Origin: Arthrobacter_E sp044748305
GTDB taxonomy: Bacteria > Actinomycetota > Actinomycetes > Actinomycetales > Micrococcaceae
Direction of reading: 5' to 3'
NCBI RefSeq assembly: GCF_044748305.1
Contig: NZ_JBIVFT010000013.1
Coordinates: 1-64,000 of the forward strand
Length of the DNA stretch: 64,000 nucleotides
Under the pieces are notes generated by a model. The model did no database searches, was not told where the DNA came from, and saw only the letters and a program-made list of their open reading frames with translations. Positions 16,794 through 26,624 of the stretch are shown piece after piece. How positions within the stretch are numbered: position 1 is the stretch's first letter; each line of letters starts with the position of its first letter. The position numbers and the translations under genes were made by a program.

Positions 16794-17627
16794 ATGACGT
16801 GGATCGAAGCCATACTCCTGGGCCTGGTGCAGGGGCTGACCGAGTTCCTTCCCATCTCTTCCAGCGCGCACCTGAGGATCGTGGGGGAGTTCCTGCCGAA
16901 CGCCTCCGACCCCGGCGCGGCCTTCACGGCCATCACCCAGCTGGGCACTGAGACGGCCGTACTGCTGTTCTTCTGGAAGGACATCGTCCGCATCGTCAAG
17001 GCGTGGTTCGGATCCTTGCGCGGCCGGGTGCCGCGGAACGATCCCGATGCCCGCATGGGTTGGCTGGTGATCCTCGGCAGCGTGCCGATCGTCATTCTGG
17101 GAATCCTTCTTCAGGACTACATCGAGAACACCTTCCGTTCTCTGTGGATCGTCGCGACCATGCTCATCCTGTTCGGCATGATCCTCGCTGCGGCGGATGT
17201 CTACGGCCGCCAGGAACGCCAGCTGAAGGACCTCACGGTCAAACACGGCATCCTCTACGGCTTCGCGCAGGCCCTCGCTCTCATTCCGGGCGTGTCCCGC
17301 TCAGGAGGCACCATCACCGCGGGCCTCTTCATGGGATACACCCGTGAAGCCGCGGCACGCTACTCCTTCCTTCTGGCGATCCCCGCGGTCTTCGGTTCCG
17401 GCTTCTACCAGCTCTTCAAGGTGGTCAAAGGTGCCGAAGCGGCCGGCCCATACGGTCTGGGGGAGACGGCACTCGCAACGGTCATCGCCTTCGCGGTCGG
17501 CTACGTCATCATCGGCTGGTTCCTGAAGTTCATCTCGAGCCGCGGCTACCAGGCGTTCGTCTGGTACCGCATCGGACTCGGTGCGCTCCTCTACGTGCTT
17601 CTCGGATTCGGGGTCATCGCCGCCTGA
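16794..17627 (+). CDS. uppP: Undecaprenyl-diphosphate phosphatase
   Basis: Product of 277 aa, an integral membrane BacA/UppP enzyme that dephosphorylates undecaprenyl pyrophosphate to recycle the lipid carrier for peptidoglycan synthesis. Diagnostic motifs: GLVQGLTEFLPISSSAHLRI near the N-terminus (Glu-rich active-site region and the SSSAH motif), and LIPGVSRSGGTITAGL (the PGxSRSGxT motif). About eight hydrophobic helices are visible. Its stop is 16 bases before mshC. Confidence 0.96.
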   Translation: MTWIEAILLGLVQGLTEFLPISSSAHLRIVGEFLPNASDPGAAFTAITQLGTETAVLLFFWKDIVRIVKAWFGSLRGRVPRNDPDARMGWLVILGSVPIVILGILLQDYIENTFRSLWIVATMLILFGMILAAADVYGRQERQLKDLTVKHGILYGFAQALALIPGVSRSGGTITAGLFMGYTREAAARYSFLLAIPAVFGSGFYQLFKVVKGAEAAGPYGLGETALATVIAFAVGYVIIGWFLKFISSRGYQAFVWYRIGLGALLYVLLGFGVIAA

Positions 17628-17643
17628 CGATAGGGTGGGAGGC

Positions 17644-18921
17644 GTGAAATCCTGGACCACGCGCCCCGTCCCCGAACTCCCCGGGCAGATGCCCCCGGTC
17701 ACGATCTTCGACACCTCTCAAGGCGGGCCTGCGACCATCCTGTCCGCGCCCCGGCAGTCGATGTATGTCTGCGGGATCACGCCGTATGACGCAACCCATA
17801 TGGGACACGCCGCCACCTACCTCGCCTTCGACCTGCTCAACAGGGCCTGGCGCGACGCCGGCAGCCAGGTGGACTACGTACAGAACGTCACCGACGTCGA
17901 CGACCCGCTCCTGGAGCGCGCCACCGCGACCGGTCAGGACTGGCGGGAACTCGCCGTCGACCAGACGGACCTTTTCCGCGAGGACATGGAGGCTCTCAAC
18001 GTCATCGCGCCGGCCCATTACGTGGGCGCGGTGGAGGCGATCGAATGGATCGTCCCGGAGATCGAGCGTCTCCTCCGGGACGGTTTCGCCTACCGCGTGG
18101 ACGGCGTGAACGGTGAGCCGGACGGTGATGTCTACTACGACGTCGCAGCGGCGGACTCGCAGGGGCAGGACGTCGAGGCCTGGGAGCTGGGCACCGTCTC
18201 CGGGCTGAGCGAGGAGGAGATGCTTCCGCTGTTCGCCGAACGCGGCGGAGATCCCGACCGGCCCGGCAAGCGCGGCAAACTGGATCCCTTGCTCTGGCGC
18301 GTCGCCCGCCCGGGGGAACCTCACTGGGACGGTTCATCACTCGGGGACGGACGTCCCGGCTGGCACATCGAGTGCACCGTGATCGCCCAGCGCTTCCTGC
18401 CGTCCCCGTTCACCGTGCAGGCCGGTGGTTCAGATCTGATCTTCCCGCACCACGAGATGGGTGCAGGGCACTGGTATTCGCTCTCCGGTGAGCCCATGGC
18501 CCGGCACTACGCCCACACCGGGATGGTGGGGCTGGACGGTGCCAAGATGAGCAAGTCGCTGGGGAACCTCGTCCTCGTCTCCAGCCTGCGCCGCGAGGGA
18601 GTGGAGCCTGCGGCCATCCGGCTGGCGGTCCTCGCCAACCACTATCGCGAGGACTGGTTCTGGACCGGTCAGCTGCTCGAAGACGCGACACGCCGCTTGG
18701 CCGCGTGGCGCCGGGCCCTGGGCTCCGCACCCGAAGGCAGCGCCGGAACCCTGCTGGCCACGGTCCGCGAGCGCCTGGCTGACGATCTCGATGCGCCCGG
18801 CGCATTGAAAGCCATTGATGGCTGGGCGGCGAAGGCTGTCGAGGCGGGGCAGACCGCCTCTCCCGCTGATGCGAACCTGGTCTCCGACCTGGTGAACGCG
18901 CTGCTCGGCGTCGAGCTCTGA
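17644..18921 (+). CDS. mshC: Cysteine:GlcN-inositol ligase (mycothiol synthesis)
   Basis: Product of 425 aa, MshC, which uses ATP to join L-cysteine to 1D-myo-inosityl-2-amino-2-deoxy-glucopyranoside, a step of mycothiol synthesis in actinobacteria. It is a cysteinyl-tRNA synthetase relative: YVCGITPYDATHMGHA carries the zinc Cys and HIGH-like motif, IECTVIA and FPHHEMG hold further zinc ligands, and DGAKMSKSLGN is the KMSKS motif. It is shorter than CysRS and lacks a tRNA-binding C-terminus. The GTG start follows GGGAGGC. A strong hairpin follows the stop. Confidence 0.95.
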   Translation: MKSWTTRPVPELPGQMPPVTIFDTSQGGPATILSAPRQSMYVCGITPYDATHMGHAATYLAFDLLNRAWRDAGSQVDYVQNVTDVDDPLLERATATGQDWRELAVDQTDLFREDMEALNVIAPAHYVGAVEAIEWIVPEIERLLRDGFAYRVDGVNGEPDGDVYYDVAAADSQGQDVEAWELGTVSGLSEEEMLPLFAERGGDPDRPGKRGKLDPLLWRVARPGEPHWDGSSLGDGRPGWHIECTVIAQRFLPSPFTVQAGGSDLIFPHHEMGAGHWYSLSGEPMARHYAHTGMVGLDGAKMSKSLGNLVLVSSLRREGVEPAAIRLAVLANHYREDWFWTGQLLEDATRRLAAWRRALGSAPEGSAGTLLATVRERLADDLDAPGALKAIDGWAAKAVEAGQTASPADANLVSDLVNALLGVEL

Positions 18922-18946
18922 GAGGTCACCAGAACCTCTTCTGACG

Positions 18947-18987
18947 GTGCCGGGGCCGACGGCGGGATTCCGCGTCGGACCCGGCAC
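18947..18987. terminator. Bidirectional hairpin between mshC and PAC2 gene
   Basis: Arms 18947-18961 and 18973-18987 pair with one G-A mismatch (GTGCCGGG-CCGACG), enclosing an 11-base loop. It lies between two convergent genes, as expected for a shared terminator. No T-tract follows. Confidence 0.6.
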
Positions 18988-19006
18988 GCTGCGTCGATCG
19001 GCGGGG

Positions 19007-19924
19007 TCAGCCTTGCTCGCCTTGAGTGCGCCCGTCGCCCTTTCCCCGGCGGCGGAGGTAACGCTCGAACTCGCGGGCGATCGATTCGCCGCTCGCTTCC
19101 GGCAGCTCCGCGGTGTCCGTGGCCTCTTCCAATTGGCGTACGTACCCTGCGATGTCAGGGTCATCGGACGCCAGCTCATTGACGCCCCGTTCCCAGGCGT
19201 CGGCATCCTCGGCGAGGTCCCCTGGTTCGATCGGGACCTGAAGGACTTCTTCGATGCGGTGGAGCAGCGATAACTGCGCCTTGGGGGATGGGGATTGCGC
19301 CACGTAGTGCGGGACGGTGGCCCAGAGTGAGATCGCGGGAAGGCCTGCCAGCCGCGCCAGCTCCGCCAGCACACCGACGATCCCCGTCGGGCCCTGATAG
19401 GTCGAGGGCTCCAGGTTGAGACGTTCCTGAAGAGCACGGTCCTCTGAGCTGACCGTGACGGGAAGAGGGCGTGTGTGGGGCACATCGGCCAGGAGCGCGC
19501 CCAGCAGCATGACCCTGTCGACCCCGAGTTCTTCGGCCTGCGCCAGGATCTCAGCGGTGAACGCCCGCCATCGGTAGGAAGGCTCCACCCCGCTGACCAG
19601 GATGGCGTCCACCGAGGTCCCGGGCACGCTCGCGCGGTGGATCCTGGTGCCCGGCCAACGCAGTTTGCGTTCCCCGGAGGCAGTGGTCCGCACCATGGGG
19701 CGGGTGAACTGGAAATCGTAGTAGTCGTCCGGTTCCAGGACCGAGACCTTGCGGGCGTGCCACGCTTTGGCCAGGAACTTGACGGTGTCGCTGGCGGCTT
19801 CCCCGGCGTCGTTCCATCCTTCGAAAGCCGCGATGAGAACCGTTCTGCGCCGGCCGTCGCCATCCCGGGAAAGGAAGGTCTCCTCCTGCGGGCCTTGCTG
19901 CTCGTCGAAGTTCTCCATGGGCAC
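19007..19924 (-). CDS. PAC2 family protein (proteasome assembly chaperone-like)
   Basis: Product of 305 aa. TVLIAAFEGWNDAGEAASDTVKFLA near the N-terminus and RVMLLGALLADVPHTRPLPV in the middle are typical of PAC2-domain proteins. The domain is shared with the eukaryotic proteasome assembly chaperone 2, but the bacterial function is not established to my knowledge. Proximity to the proteasome locus (~4 kb away) is suggestive only. It is divergent from the HAD gene over 80 bases. Confidence 0.88.
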   Translation of the reverse strand: MPMENFDEQQGPQEETFLSRDGDGRRRTVLIAAFEGWNDAGEAASDTVKFLAKAWHARKVSVLEPDDYYDFQFTRPMVRTTASGERKLRWPGTRIHRASVPGTSVDAILVSGVEPSYRWRAFTAEILAQAEELGVDRVMLLGALLADVPHTRPLPVTVSSEDRALQERLNLEPSTYQGPTGIVGVLAELARLAGLPAISLWATVPHYVAQSPSPKAQLSLLHRIEEVLQVPIEPGDLAEDADAWERGVNELASDDPDIAGYVRQLEEATDTAELPEASGESIAREFERYLRRRGKGDGRTQGEQG

Positions 19925-20004
19925 TACCCTACGACGGACTTCCGCGGCTGGTCAGAGGCTTCCTCCGGCGTGGAGCGACAGGGTGGCCACGTAGACTGAG
20001 CACC

Positions 20005-20769
20005 ATGCTTTCCTCCGCTCCATCGCCTTCGGCCGAACTCCGCCCATCGAGCCCTCTGAGAGCCGCGCTCTGGGACATGGACGGCACTCTCGTGGACACG
20101 GAACCGTACTGGATCGCCGCCGAACATCAGCTCGTCGAGTCGTACGGCGGCAGCTGGAGCCACGAACAGGCGATGCAACTGGTCGGCCAGGCATTGGACC
20201 GGAGCGCCCGCATCCTCCAGGGTGCGGGCGTGCCCCTCTCGGAACGAGAGATCATCACGACACTGTCCGGGCGTGTCATGGAGCAGATTGAAGAAGCAGT
20301 GCCCTGGCGGCCTGGTGCTCGCGAGATGCTCGAGTCCCTCGCGGGTACGGGCGTGCGCTGCGCTCTCGTGACCATGAGTGAACGGCCGCTGGCGAGCCTG
20401 GTGGTCCGGCAGCTGCCCCGGGACTACTTCGAATTCCTGGTGACCGGCGGCGACGTGACTCGTGGAAAGCCTGACCCGGAGGCCTACTTGCAGGCCATTG
20501 CCTCGCTGCGGGAGACGGAGCCCTCTCTCGGCGTCGAACACGTCGTCGCGTTCGAGGACTCCGTGCCGGGTGTCAGCGCCGCACTGGCATCGGGGGCTGT
20601 GACCATCGGCATTCCGCACACCGTGCCCTTGCCTGACTTCACGGGCCGTTACACGAGCTGGGACTCCCTGCAGGGACGTGATGCGACTGCCGTCCGAGGC
20701 GTGCTGGAACAGCATTGGGACTCCGGTTCCGGGGACCTGGGCGCCGAGGCCGGGAAGGTGACCGCGTGA
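20005..20769 (+). CDS. HAD superfamily phosphatase
   Basis: Product of 254 aa. Motif I is ALWDMDGTLVDTEPYW (nucleophile Asp24, general acid Asp26). A helical cap follows. Motif II is CALVTMSE, motif III includes Lys in TRGKPDPEAY, and motif IV is VVAFEDSVPGVSAA. This is the beta-phosphoglucomutase/phosphoglycolate phosphatase-like subgroup; the substrate cannot be assigned. The stop overlaps the GTG of the site-2 protease gene. Confidence 0.9.
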   Translation: MLSSAPSPSAELRPSSPLRAALWDMDGTLVDTEPYWIAAEHQLVESYGGSWSHEQAMQLVGQALDRSARILQGAGVPLSEREIITTLSGRVMEQIEEAVPWRPGAREMLESLAGTGVRCALVTMSERPLASLVVRQLPRDYFEFLVTGGDVTRGKPDPEAYLQAIASLRETEPSLGVEHVVAFEDSVPGVSAALASGAVTIGIPHTVPLPDFTGRYTSWDSLQGRDATAVRGVLEQHWDSGSGDLGAEAGKVTA

Positions 20770-21902
20770 GCGCTGTCGCCGGAAAGGACGGCATCCGGCT
20801 CGGGAAGCTGTGGGGCGTGCCGATCTATCTGGCCTACTCCTGGTTCATCATCGCCGCCTTCACCGTGGTCTCCTTCGGCCCGCTGCTGCAATCCACCATG
20901 CCGGACATCGGTGTGTGGGCCTATGCGGTCGCCTTGAGCTACGCGATCCTTCTCCTGATCTCGGTCCTGGTCCACGAACTCGCCCACGCCTTGTCGGCAC
21001 GGGCGTACGGGTGGTCGACGGAGAAGATCGTGCTGAACCTCTGGGGCGGTCACACCCAGTTCAACGAGTTCACGGCGACACCATGGCGTTCCGTGGTGGT
21101 CGCCTTCGCCGGGCCGCTCGCGAACTTCGTCCTGGCCGCCGTCGGCTGGTTCGTCACCGTCGCCGCGGATCCGCACGGAGTGCCGGGCATCCTGGTCGGC
21201 ATCTTCACCTGGACGAATTTCGTGATCGGCATCTTCAACGTGCTTCCGGGTCTTCCCCTCGACGGCGGCAGGCTCGTGGAGAGCATCGTATGGAGCGTCA
21301 GCGGAAACCGTGAGAAGGGCACCGTGGCGGCCGGCTGGGCCGGGAGAATCATCGTCGCCGCGATCGTCCTGTACTTCATCGTTCGCCCGTTCCTCCTCGG
21401 CGAAACGCTGGACTTCAAATTCGTGATCATCACAGCCCTCGTGGCCGGTTTCCTCTGGCTCGGGGCGGGGGAGGCCATCCGCTTCGGGACCATGCGGCTC
21501 AGGCTGCCTGACATCCAGGCCGCCGCGCTGGCGGAACCGGCTCAAGGCATTCCGGCGACGGCGACGGTGGCCACGGCACTCCGCGCCGCTTCCTCGGGTG
21601 TGACGCTCGTCGTGACGGCCGCGGACGGGGCACCCAGCGGCGTGCTGGACCCGGCGGCTCTGTCGAGTGTCCCGGCGGAACTGGCGCTCACGACGCCGGT
21701 GAGCGCAGTGAGCACTCCACTCGCGCCCGGTGCCTATGTGCCCGAACACGCCTCCGGCAAGGAGCTCATCGACTATCTGGCGCCTTTGGACGGCCAGCAG
21801 TACGCGGTGATCGACACTCACGGGCAGGTCACCGGCCTCTTGCGGCAGGCCGTCATCGTGGCTGCGATCACGGGCCGCGCGAATCCCCGGCCCAGTCGCT
21901 GA
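20766..21902 (+). CDS. Site-2 protease family zinc metalloprotease
   Basis: Product of 378 aa, an M50-type intramembrane protease. The zinc motif HELAH (H70, E71, H74) lies in transmembrane segment LLLISVLVHELAHALSA. The third ligand is in FNVLPGLPLDGGRLVES. About six hydrophobic helices are followed by a soluble C-terminal part (~270-378) resembling a degenerate CBS pair, as in Rip3-like and SpoIVFB-like proteases. Targets are likely membrane-bound regulators such as anti-sigma factors (family inference). GTG start with a four-base overlap (GTGA) with the HAD gene. Confidence 0.9.
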   Translation: MSAVAGKDGIRLGKLWGVPIYLAYSWFIIAAFTVVSFGPLLQSTMPDIGVWAYAVALSYAILLLISVLVHELAHALSARAYGWSTEKIVLNLWGGHTQFNEFTATPWRSVVVAFAGPLANFVLAAVGWFVTVAADPHGVPGILVGIFTWTNFVIGIFNVLPGLPLDGGRLVESIVWSVSGNREKGTVAAGWAGRIIVAAIVLYFIVRPFLLGETLDFKFVIITALVAGFLWLGAGEAIRFGTMRLRLPDIQAAALAEPAQGIPATATVATALRAASSGVTLVVTAADGAPSGVLDPAALSSVPAELALTTPVSAVSTPLAPGAYVPEHASGKELIDYLAPLDGQQYAVIDTHGQVTGLLRQAVIVAAITGRANPRPSR

Positions 21903-21965
21903 CGGTAGAGTTACTACCCGGACATTTTGCCCACTCCCCGGCAGGGGACAGGAGAAGGAATTCAG

Positions 21966-23003
21966 ATGAGCGCGCAGGACACCCCTCAGGCACCCGGTAC
22001 GGACGCCCGTCAGGCGGTGGGCGCCGCCCGCCGTCGTGGGCCCTTCAGGGTCGGGGAACGTGTTCAGCTCACCGATGAGAAGGGGCGGATGAACACCATC
22101 ACCCTGGAAAGCGGCGGCGCGTTCCACACCCACCGGGGCTTCCTGAACCACGACGATCTCATCGGCCAGCCGGACGGCTGCGTGGCGCTCAACAACATCG
22201 GGCAGCAGTACCAGGCCTTGCGTCCGCTGCTCAGTGACTTCGTCCTCTCCATGCCGCGTGGCGCGGCGGTCGTCTATCCGAAGGACGCCGGCCAGATCGT
22301 CACGATGGCGGACATCTTCCCGGGTGCGCGTGTGGTGGAAGCCGGCGTCGGGTCCGGCGCCCTCTCCATCTCCCTGCTCCGGGCCGTGGGCGATCACGGG
22401 TATCTGCACTCCTTCGAACGCCGCGAGGAGTTCGCGGACATCGCGCGCGGCAATGTGGAGACCATCTTCGGTGGCGCCCACCCGGCCTGGCAGATCACGC
22501 TGGGGGATTTCCAGGACGAAGTGGTCAAGGCCGAGGCGCCGGGCAGCGTGGACCGCGTGGTCCTGGACATGCTCGCACCCTGGGAGTGCCTCGACGCCGT
22601 TGCGACCGTGCTGGCTCCGGGCGGTGTGTGGATCAACTACGTCGCCACGGTCACGCAGCTTTCCCGTACCGCCGAGGCCATCCGGGCCGACGGCCGCTTC
22701 ACCGAACCCGACGCCTGGGAGTCCATGGTGCGCGGCTGGCATCTTGAAGGACTGGCGGTCCGCCCCAATCACCGCATGGTCGCCCACACCGGTTTCCTGC
22801 TCGTGACGCGCCGTCTCGCCGACGGCGTCGAGGGCCTCGCCCTCAAGAAGCGGGCGAAGACCGAGTTCAGCGATGAGGACATGAACGCCTGGACCCCTGC
22901 GAACGTGGGGGAGCGCCCCATCTCGGAGCGTAAGCTGCGCCGGGCGGCCCGTGACGCGATGGCCGGGACCCAGGTCGAGGATCCCGCATCCGAAGCTGAA
23001 TAA
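21966..23003 (+). CDS. trmI: tRNA (adenine-58-N1) methyltransferase TrmI
   Basis: Product of 345 aa. It methylates A58 in the T-loop of tRNA using S-adenosylmethionine. An N-terminal beta domain contains MNTITLESGGAFHTHRGFLNHDDLIGQ. The Rossmann motif VVEAGVGSGALSISLLRAVGD is the SAM site, followed by RVVLDMLAPWECLDAV. It sits immediately upstream of arc, the normal actinobacterial arrangement. AGGAGAAGG precedes ATG 21966. Confidence 0.93.
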   Translation: MSAQDTPQAPGTDARQAVGAARRRGPFRVGERVQLTDEKGRMNTITLESGGAFHTHRGFLNHDDLIGQPDGCVALNNIGQQYQALRPLLSDFVLSMPRGAAVVYPKDAGQIVTMADIFPGARVVEAGVGSGALSISLLRAVGDHGYLHSFERREEFADIARGNVETIFGGAHPAWQITLGDFQDEVVKAEAPGSVDRVVLDMLAPWECLDAVATVLAPGGVWINYVATVTQLSRTAEAIRADGRFTEPDAWESMVRGWHLEGLAVRPNHRMVAHTGFLLVTRRLADGVEGLALKKRAKTEFSDEDMNAWTPANVGERPISERKLRRAARDAMAGTQVEDPASEAE

Positions 23004-23110
23004 CCCCAGGTGGCGCGGGTAGTCACATCGTGGGCAGGCCGGAGTGTCCCGGGTCCAAAGGCGTTAGGCTCGAAGGGTAGACACGACGATCGTCCACGAG
23101 AGGGCTGGCC

Positions 23111-24868
23111 ATGAGCGAGGAGACCCAGGGGAACACCGCAGACGGTGCCCGGCAGTCGCAGAACGACGGCGCGCAGCTGAGCATCGCTGAGCGCCAGATC
23201 AATGTGCTCCGCGACAAACTTCGCAATGTGGACCGCCAGCTGTCCTCCGCCACTCAGCACAACTCGCGGCTGGTCGGCATGCTGGAAACCGCCAAGACGG
23301 AGATCCAGCGGCTGAAATCGGCGCTGGAACAGGAGGGCCAGCCGCCCTACAGCTTCGCGACGCTCCTGCAGGTCAATCCACGCCGTGAACCCTCGCCGGG
23401 TGCCAGCGCGAATGCCGCCGTCGAGGAGTCCGTCGACGTGATCAACGCGGGGCGGAAGATGCGGGTGGGGGTCAGCCCCCTGGTCAACATCAACCAGCTG
23501 GCCGTGGGTCAGGAGGTCCTGCTCAACGAAGCGCTCGTGATCATCGCCGGTCTGGGCTACGAGCAGGCCGGCGAAGTGGTGACCGTCAAAGAACTGATCG
23601 GCCACGACCGTGTCCTGGTGGTCGGCCGCACCGATGATGAACGGGTCATCCGGCTGTCCGGCTCGCTGCGCCACTCCGGAGTCCGGGTGGGCGATGCGGT
23701 GGCGGTGGACGGAAGGACCGGGTTCGCGCTCGAGAAGGTCAACCGCAGCGAGGTCGAAACCCTGGTCCTGGAGGACGTCCCGGACATCAGTTACGAGGAC
23801 ATCGGCGGCCTCGGCCCTCAGATCGAGCAGATCCGTGACGCCGTGGAACTGCCCTTCCTGCACCCCGGTCTGTACCGCGAACACGGACTGAAGGCGCCCA
23901 AGGGCATCCTGCTGTACGGCCCTCCCGGCTGCGGCAAGACCCTCATCGCCAAGGCCGTGGCCAATTCCCTCGCGGCCCGGGCCGCCGAACGGTCCGGTGC
24001 GGCCGAACTGAAGAGCTACTTCCTGAACATCAAGGGTCCCGAGCTGCTCGACAAGTACGTCGGTGAGACCGAGCGGCACATCCGCCTGATCTTCGCGCGG
24101 GCACGCGAGAAGGCCAGCGACGGCAGCCCCGTGGTCGTGTTCTTCGACGAGATGGACTCGCTCTTCCGGACCCGTGGCACCGGTGTCTCCTCCGATGTCG
24201 AGACCACCATCGTCCCCCAGCTGCTCAGCGAGATCGACGGCGTGGAGCGTCTGGACAATGTGATCGTGATCGGCGCCTCGAACCGTGAGGACATGATCGA
24301 TCCCGCGATCCTGCGTCCCGGACGACTGGATGTGAAGGTCAAGATCCACCGTCCCGATGCGGAGGCCGCAGCGGACATCTTCGCCAAGTACATCACCACC
24401 GAGCTGCCCCTGCATCCGCACGATCTCGGCGAGCACGGCGGGGATCACGGCGCGACCGTGCGGGACATGATCCAGCGCACCGTCGAGTCGATGTACTCGA
24501 CGGACAAGTCCAACGAGTATCTCGAGGTCACCTACGCCAACGGCGACAGCGAGGTGCTCTACTTCAAGGATTTCAACTCCGGCGCCGTCATCCAGAACGT
24601 CGTGGACCGGGCCAAGAAGAACGCCATCAAGGACCTGCTCACCACGGGGGAGAAGGGCCTGCGCATCGAGCATCTCTTGCGTGCCGTCACGGACGAGTTC
24701 CGTGAGCACGAGGACATGCCGAACACCACCAACCCGGATGACTGGGCTCGGATCTCCGGCAAGAAGGGTGAACGGATCACGTACATCCGCACCATCGTGC
24801 AGGGCAAGGGCGGCCAGGAACCCGGCCGTACCCTGGAAACCGCCACCAACACCGGACAGTACCTGTGA
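23111..24868 (+). CDS. arc: Proteasome-associated AAA ATPase Arc/Mpa
   Basis: Product of 585 aa. It is the ring ATPase that recognises pupylated proteins, unfolds them and feeds them into the 20S proteasome. A coiled coil (~22-75) binds Pup, OB-fold domains span ~78-220, and the AAA domain has Walker A GPPGCGKT (270-277), Walker B VVFFDEMDSLF, and the second region of homology ASNREDMIDPAILRPGRLD. The C-terminus GQYL ends in Tyr-Leu, close to the QYL gate-opening tail of Mpa. It overlaps dop by four bases (GTGA). Confidence 0.97.
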   Translation: MSEETQGNTADGARQSQNDGAQLSIAERQINVLRDKLRNVDRQLSSATQHNSRLVGMLETAKTEIQRLKSALEQEGQPPYSFATLLQVNPRREPSPGASANAAVEESVDVINAGRKMRVGVSPLVNINQLAVGQEVLLNEALVIIAGLGYEQAGEVVTVKELIGHDRVLVVGRTDDERVIRLSGSLRHSGVRVGDAVAVDGRTGFALEKVNRSEVETLVLEDVPDISYEDIGGLGPQIEQIRDAVELPFLHPGLYREHGLKAPKGILLYGPPGCGKTLIAKAVANSLAARAAERSGAAELKSYFLNIKGPELLDKYVGETERHIRLIFARAREKASDGSPVVVFFDEMDSLFRTRGTGVSSDVETTIVPQLLSEIDGVERLDNVIVIGASNREDMIDPAILRPGRLDVKVKIHRPDAEAAADIFAKYITTELPLHPHDLGEHGGDHGATVRDMIQRTVESMYSTDKSNEYLEVTYANGDSEVLYFKDFNSGAVIQNVVDRAKKNAIKDLLTTGEKGLRIEHLLRAVTDEFREHEDMPNTTNPDDWARISGKKGERITYIRTIVQGKGGQEPGRTLETATNTGQYL

Positions 24869-26532
24869 CAGGCTCGGCCGTTCCCGATTCCGGAGGACAG
24901 GGCGGGGTCCTGCGGGTCATGGGCTCGGAGACCGAATACGGCATCCATGCCCCTGAGACTCCGACGGCCAACGCCACGGTTCTCTCGGCCCGCGTCATCG
25001 AGGCCTATGCCCGGCTCACCTCGAGCCGCCAGGCTGAACGTGAGGATGAAAGTGTCTCGCGGCGGGCCGCCGCCGGCTGGGACTACAGCGACGAGGAGCC
25101 GCTGCACGATGCCCGGGGATGGAGCATGCCCCGCAGCAAGGCCCACCCCAGCCAGTTGACCGACGTCGCACCCGTGCTGGACGCCACGGCTGTCGCACTG
25201 GCTCACGGTCGAGGTGAGCTCGACTATTCGGATGTCGAGTCCGCCGAGCAGCCGCTCATGAACATGGTCCTCGGCAACGGCGCCCGCTTCTACGTGGATC
25301 ATGCGCACCCCGAATACTCCAGCCCGGAGGTGACCAATCCGCGGGATGCTGTCATCTGGGACGCCGCCGGCGACCTGGTCGCCCTGGAATCGGTGCGGAT
25401 CCTTGAGGCCGCCGAAGGCCTGGGCCCCGTCAATCTGTACAAGAACAACACGGACAACAAGGCCGTCTCCTACGGCAGCCACGAGAACTACCTCATGCCG
25501 CGTTCCGTGCCGTTCTCCTCCATCGCGGAGGGGCTCATCCCCTTCTTCGTCAGCAGGCAGGTACTGTGCGGCGCCGGCCGTCTGGGTCTCGGACAGGACG
25601 GCCGCGGCAGCGGCTTCCAGGTCAGTCAGCGCGCCGACTTCTTCGAGGCCGAGGTGGGCCTGGAGACCACGATCCGCCGTCCGATCATCAACACCCGGGA
25701 CGAGCCCCACGCGACGGCGGACAAGTACCGTCGTCTGCACGTCATCATCGGCGACGCGAACCTCTCCCAGTACGCCAACTACCTGAAGTTCGGGACGACC
25801 TCCCTTGTCCTCGGTCTGATCGAGGCGGGCCGCGTGCCACGGATGCAGGTCTTCGAGCCCGTCGCCGCCCTGCAGGACGTCAGTCACGACACCTCCCTGC
25901 AGCACCGGGTGAGACTGATCGACGGGCGGCGGCTGACCGCCGTCGAACTCCAGTGGCTCTACTACGAGGCCGCCAGCAGGTACGCCGAGCAGAGCGGTGC
26001 GGGGCATCCGAGCCTGGGGGATGGGCATACCCACGCCGTGCTCCAGGCGTGGGAGGAGACCCTGAGCTGGCTTGAGCGCGGTGACGAGCGCGCGGCACGC
26101 AGAGTCGAATGGCTGGCGAAACTCAAGCTCCTGCAGGGCTACCGTGATCGTGGCGGCCTCGGCTGGGACGATGCCAGGCTCGGATTGATCGATCTTCAGT
26201 GGTCGGACATCAGACCCGAGAAGGGGCTGTACCACCGCCTGGCGCAGCACGGACGGATGGACCTGCTGGCCGATGACGCCGAGATCGCCGCCGCGGTGAG
26301 CACCGCTCCCGCTGACACGAGGGCCTTCTTCCGGGGGATGTGTCTGAGCCGTTACCCTCGGGCCGTGACAGGCGCGAGCTGGGATTCGGTCATCTTCCGG
26401 TTGCCGGGGCAGGCCCGCTCCACGAGGATCCCGACCAGGGAACCACTGCGCGGGACGCGCGAACTCACGGGTGAGCTGTTCGACGCCCACGAGGATGCCG
26501 GGGACTTCCTCCGGGCCCTGCTCCAGCAATGA
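24865..26532 (+). CDS. dop: Depupylase/Pup deamidase Dop
   Basis: Product of 555 aa. Dop deamidates the C-terminal Gln of Pup to Glu and also removes Pup from conjugates. It shares the glutamine-synthetase-like fold of PafA: VMGSETEYGIHAP near the N-terminus supplies metal-binding Glu and the catalytic Asp region, NGARFYVDHAHPEYSSPE, NLYKNNTDNKAVSYGSHENY, and RPIINTRDEPHA bind ATP and Mg. The insertion at ~40-85 (RQAEREDESVSRR...) corresponds to the Dop-loop that distinguishes Dop from PafA. Pup here ends in Gln, so this activity is required. Confidence 0.96.
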   Translation: MTGSAVPDSGGQGGVLRVMGSETEYGIHAPETPTANATVLSARVIEAYARLTSSRQAEREDESVSRRAAAGWDYSDEEPLHDARGWSMPRSKAHPSQLTDVAPVLDATAVALAHGRGELDYSDVESAEQPLMNMVLGNGARFYVDHAHPEYSSPEVTNPRDAVIWDAAGDLVALESVRILEAAEGLGPVNLYKNNTDNKAVSYGSHENYLMPRSVPFSSIAEGLIPFFVSRQVLCGAGRLGLGQDGRGSGFQVSQRADFFEAEVGLETTIRRPIINTRDEPHATADKYRRLHVIIGDANLSQYANYLKFGTTSLVLGLIEAGRVPRMQVFEPVAALQDVSHDTSLQHRVRLIDGRRLTAVELQWLYYEAASRYAEQSGAGHPSLGDGHTHAVLQAWEETLSWLERGDERAARRVEWLAKLKLLQGYRDRGGLGWDDARLGLIDLQWSDIRPEKGLYHRLAQHGRMDLLADDAEIAAAVSTAPADTRAFFRGMCLSRYPRAVTGASWDSVIFRLPGQARSTRIPTREPLRGTRELTGELFDAHEDAGDFLRALLQQ

Positions 26533-26624
26533 ACCGCCGACGACCGACGGTTCCTGGACACTGCTACGCAACACCGCTCTGAAGTGGCAGGATGGCAAGA
26601 GAAGACCCGAATCGAGGAGGAATC

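Noticed and set aside
20649..22787. 712-codon minus-strand frame across HAD, protease and trmI genes
   Set aside because: It is antisense to three recognised genes and encodes His/Asp/Gly/Arg-rich sequence without any domain pattern.
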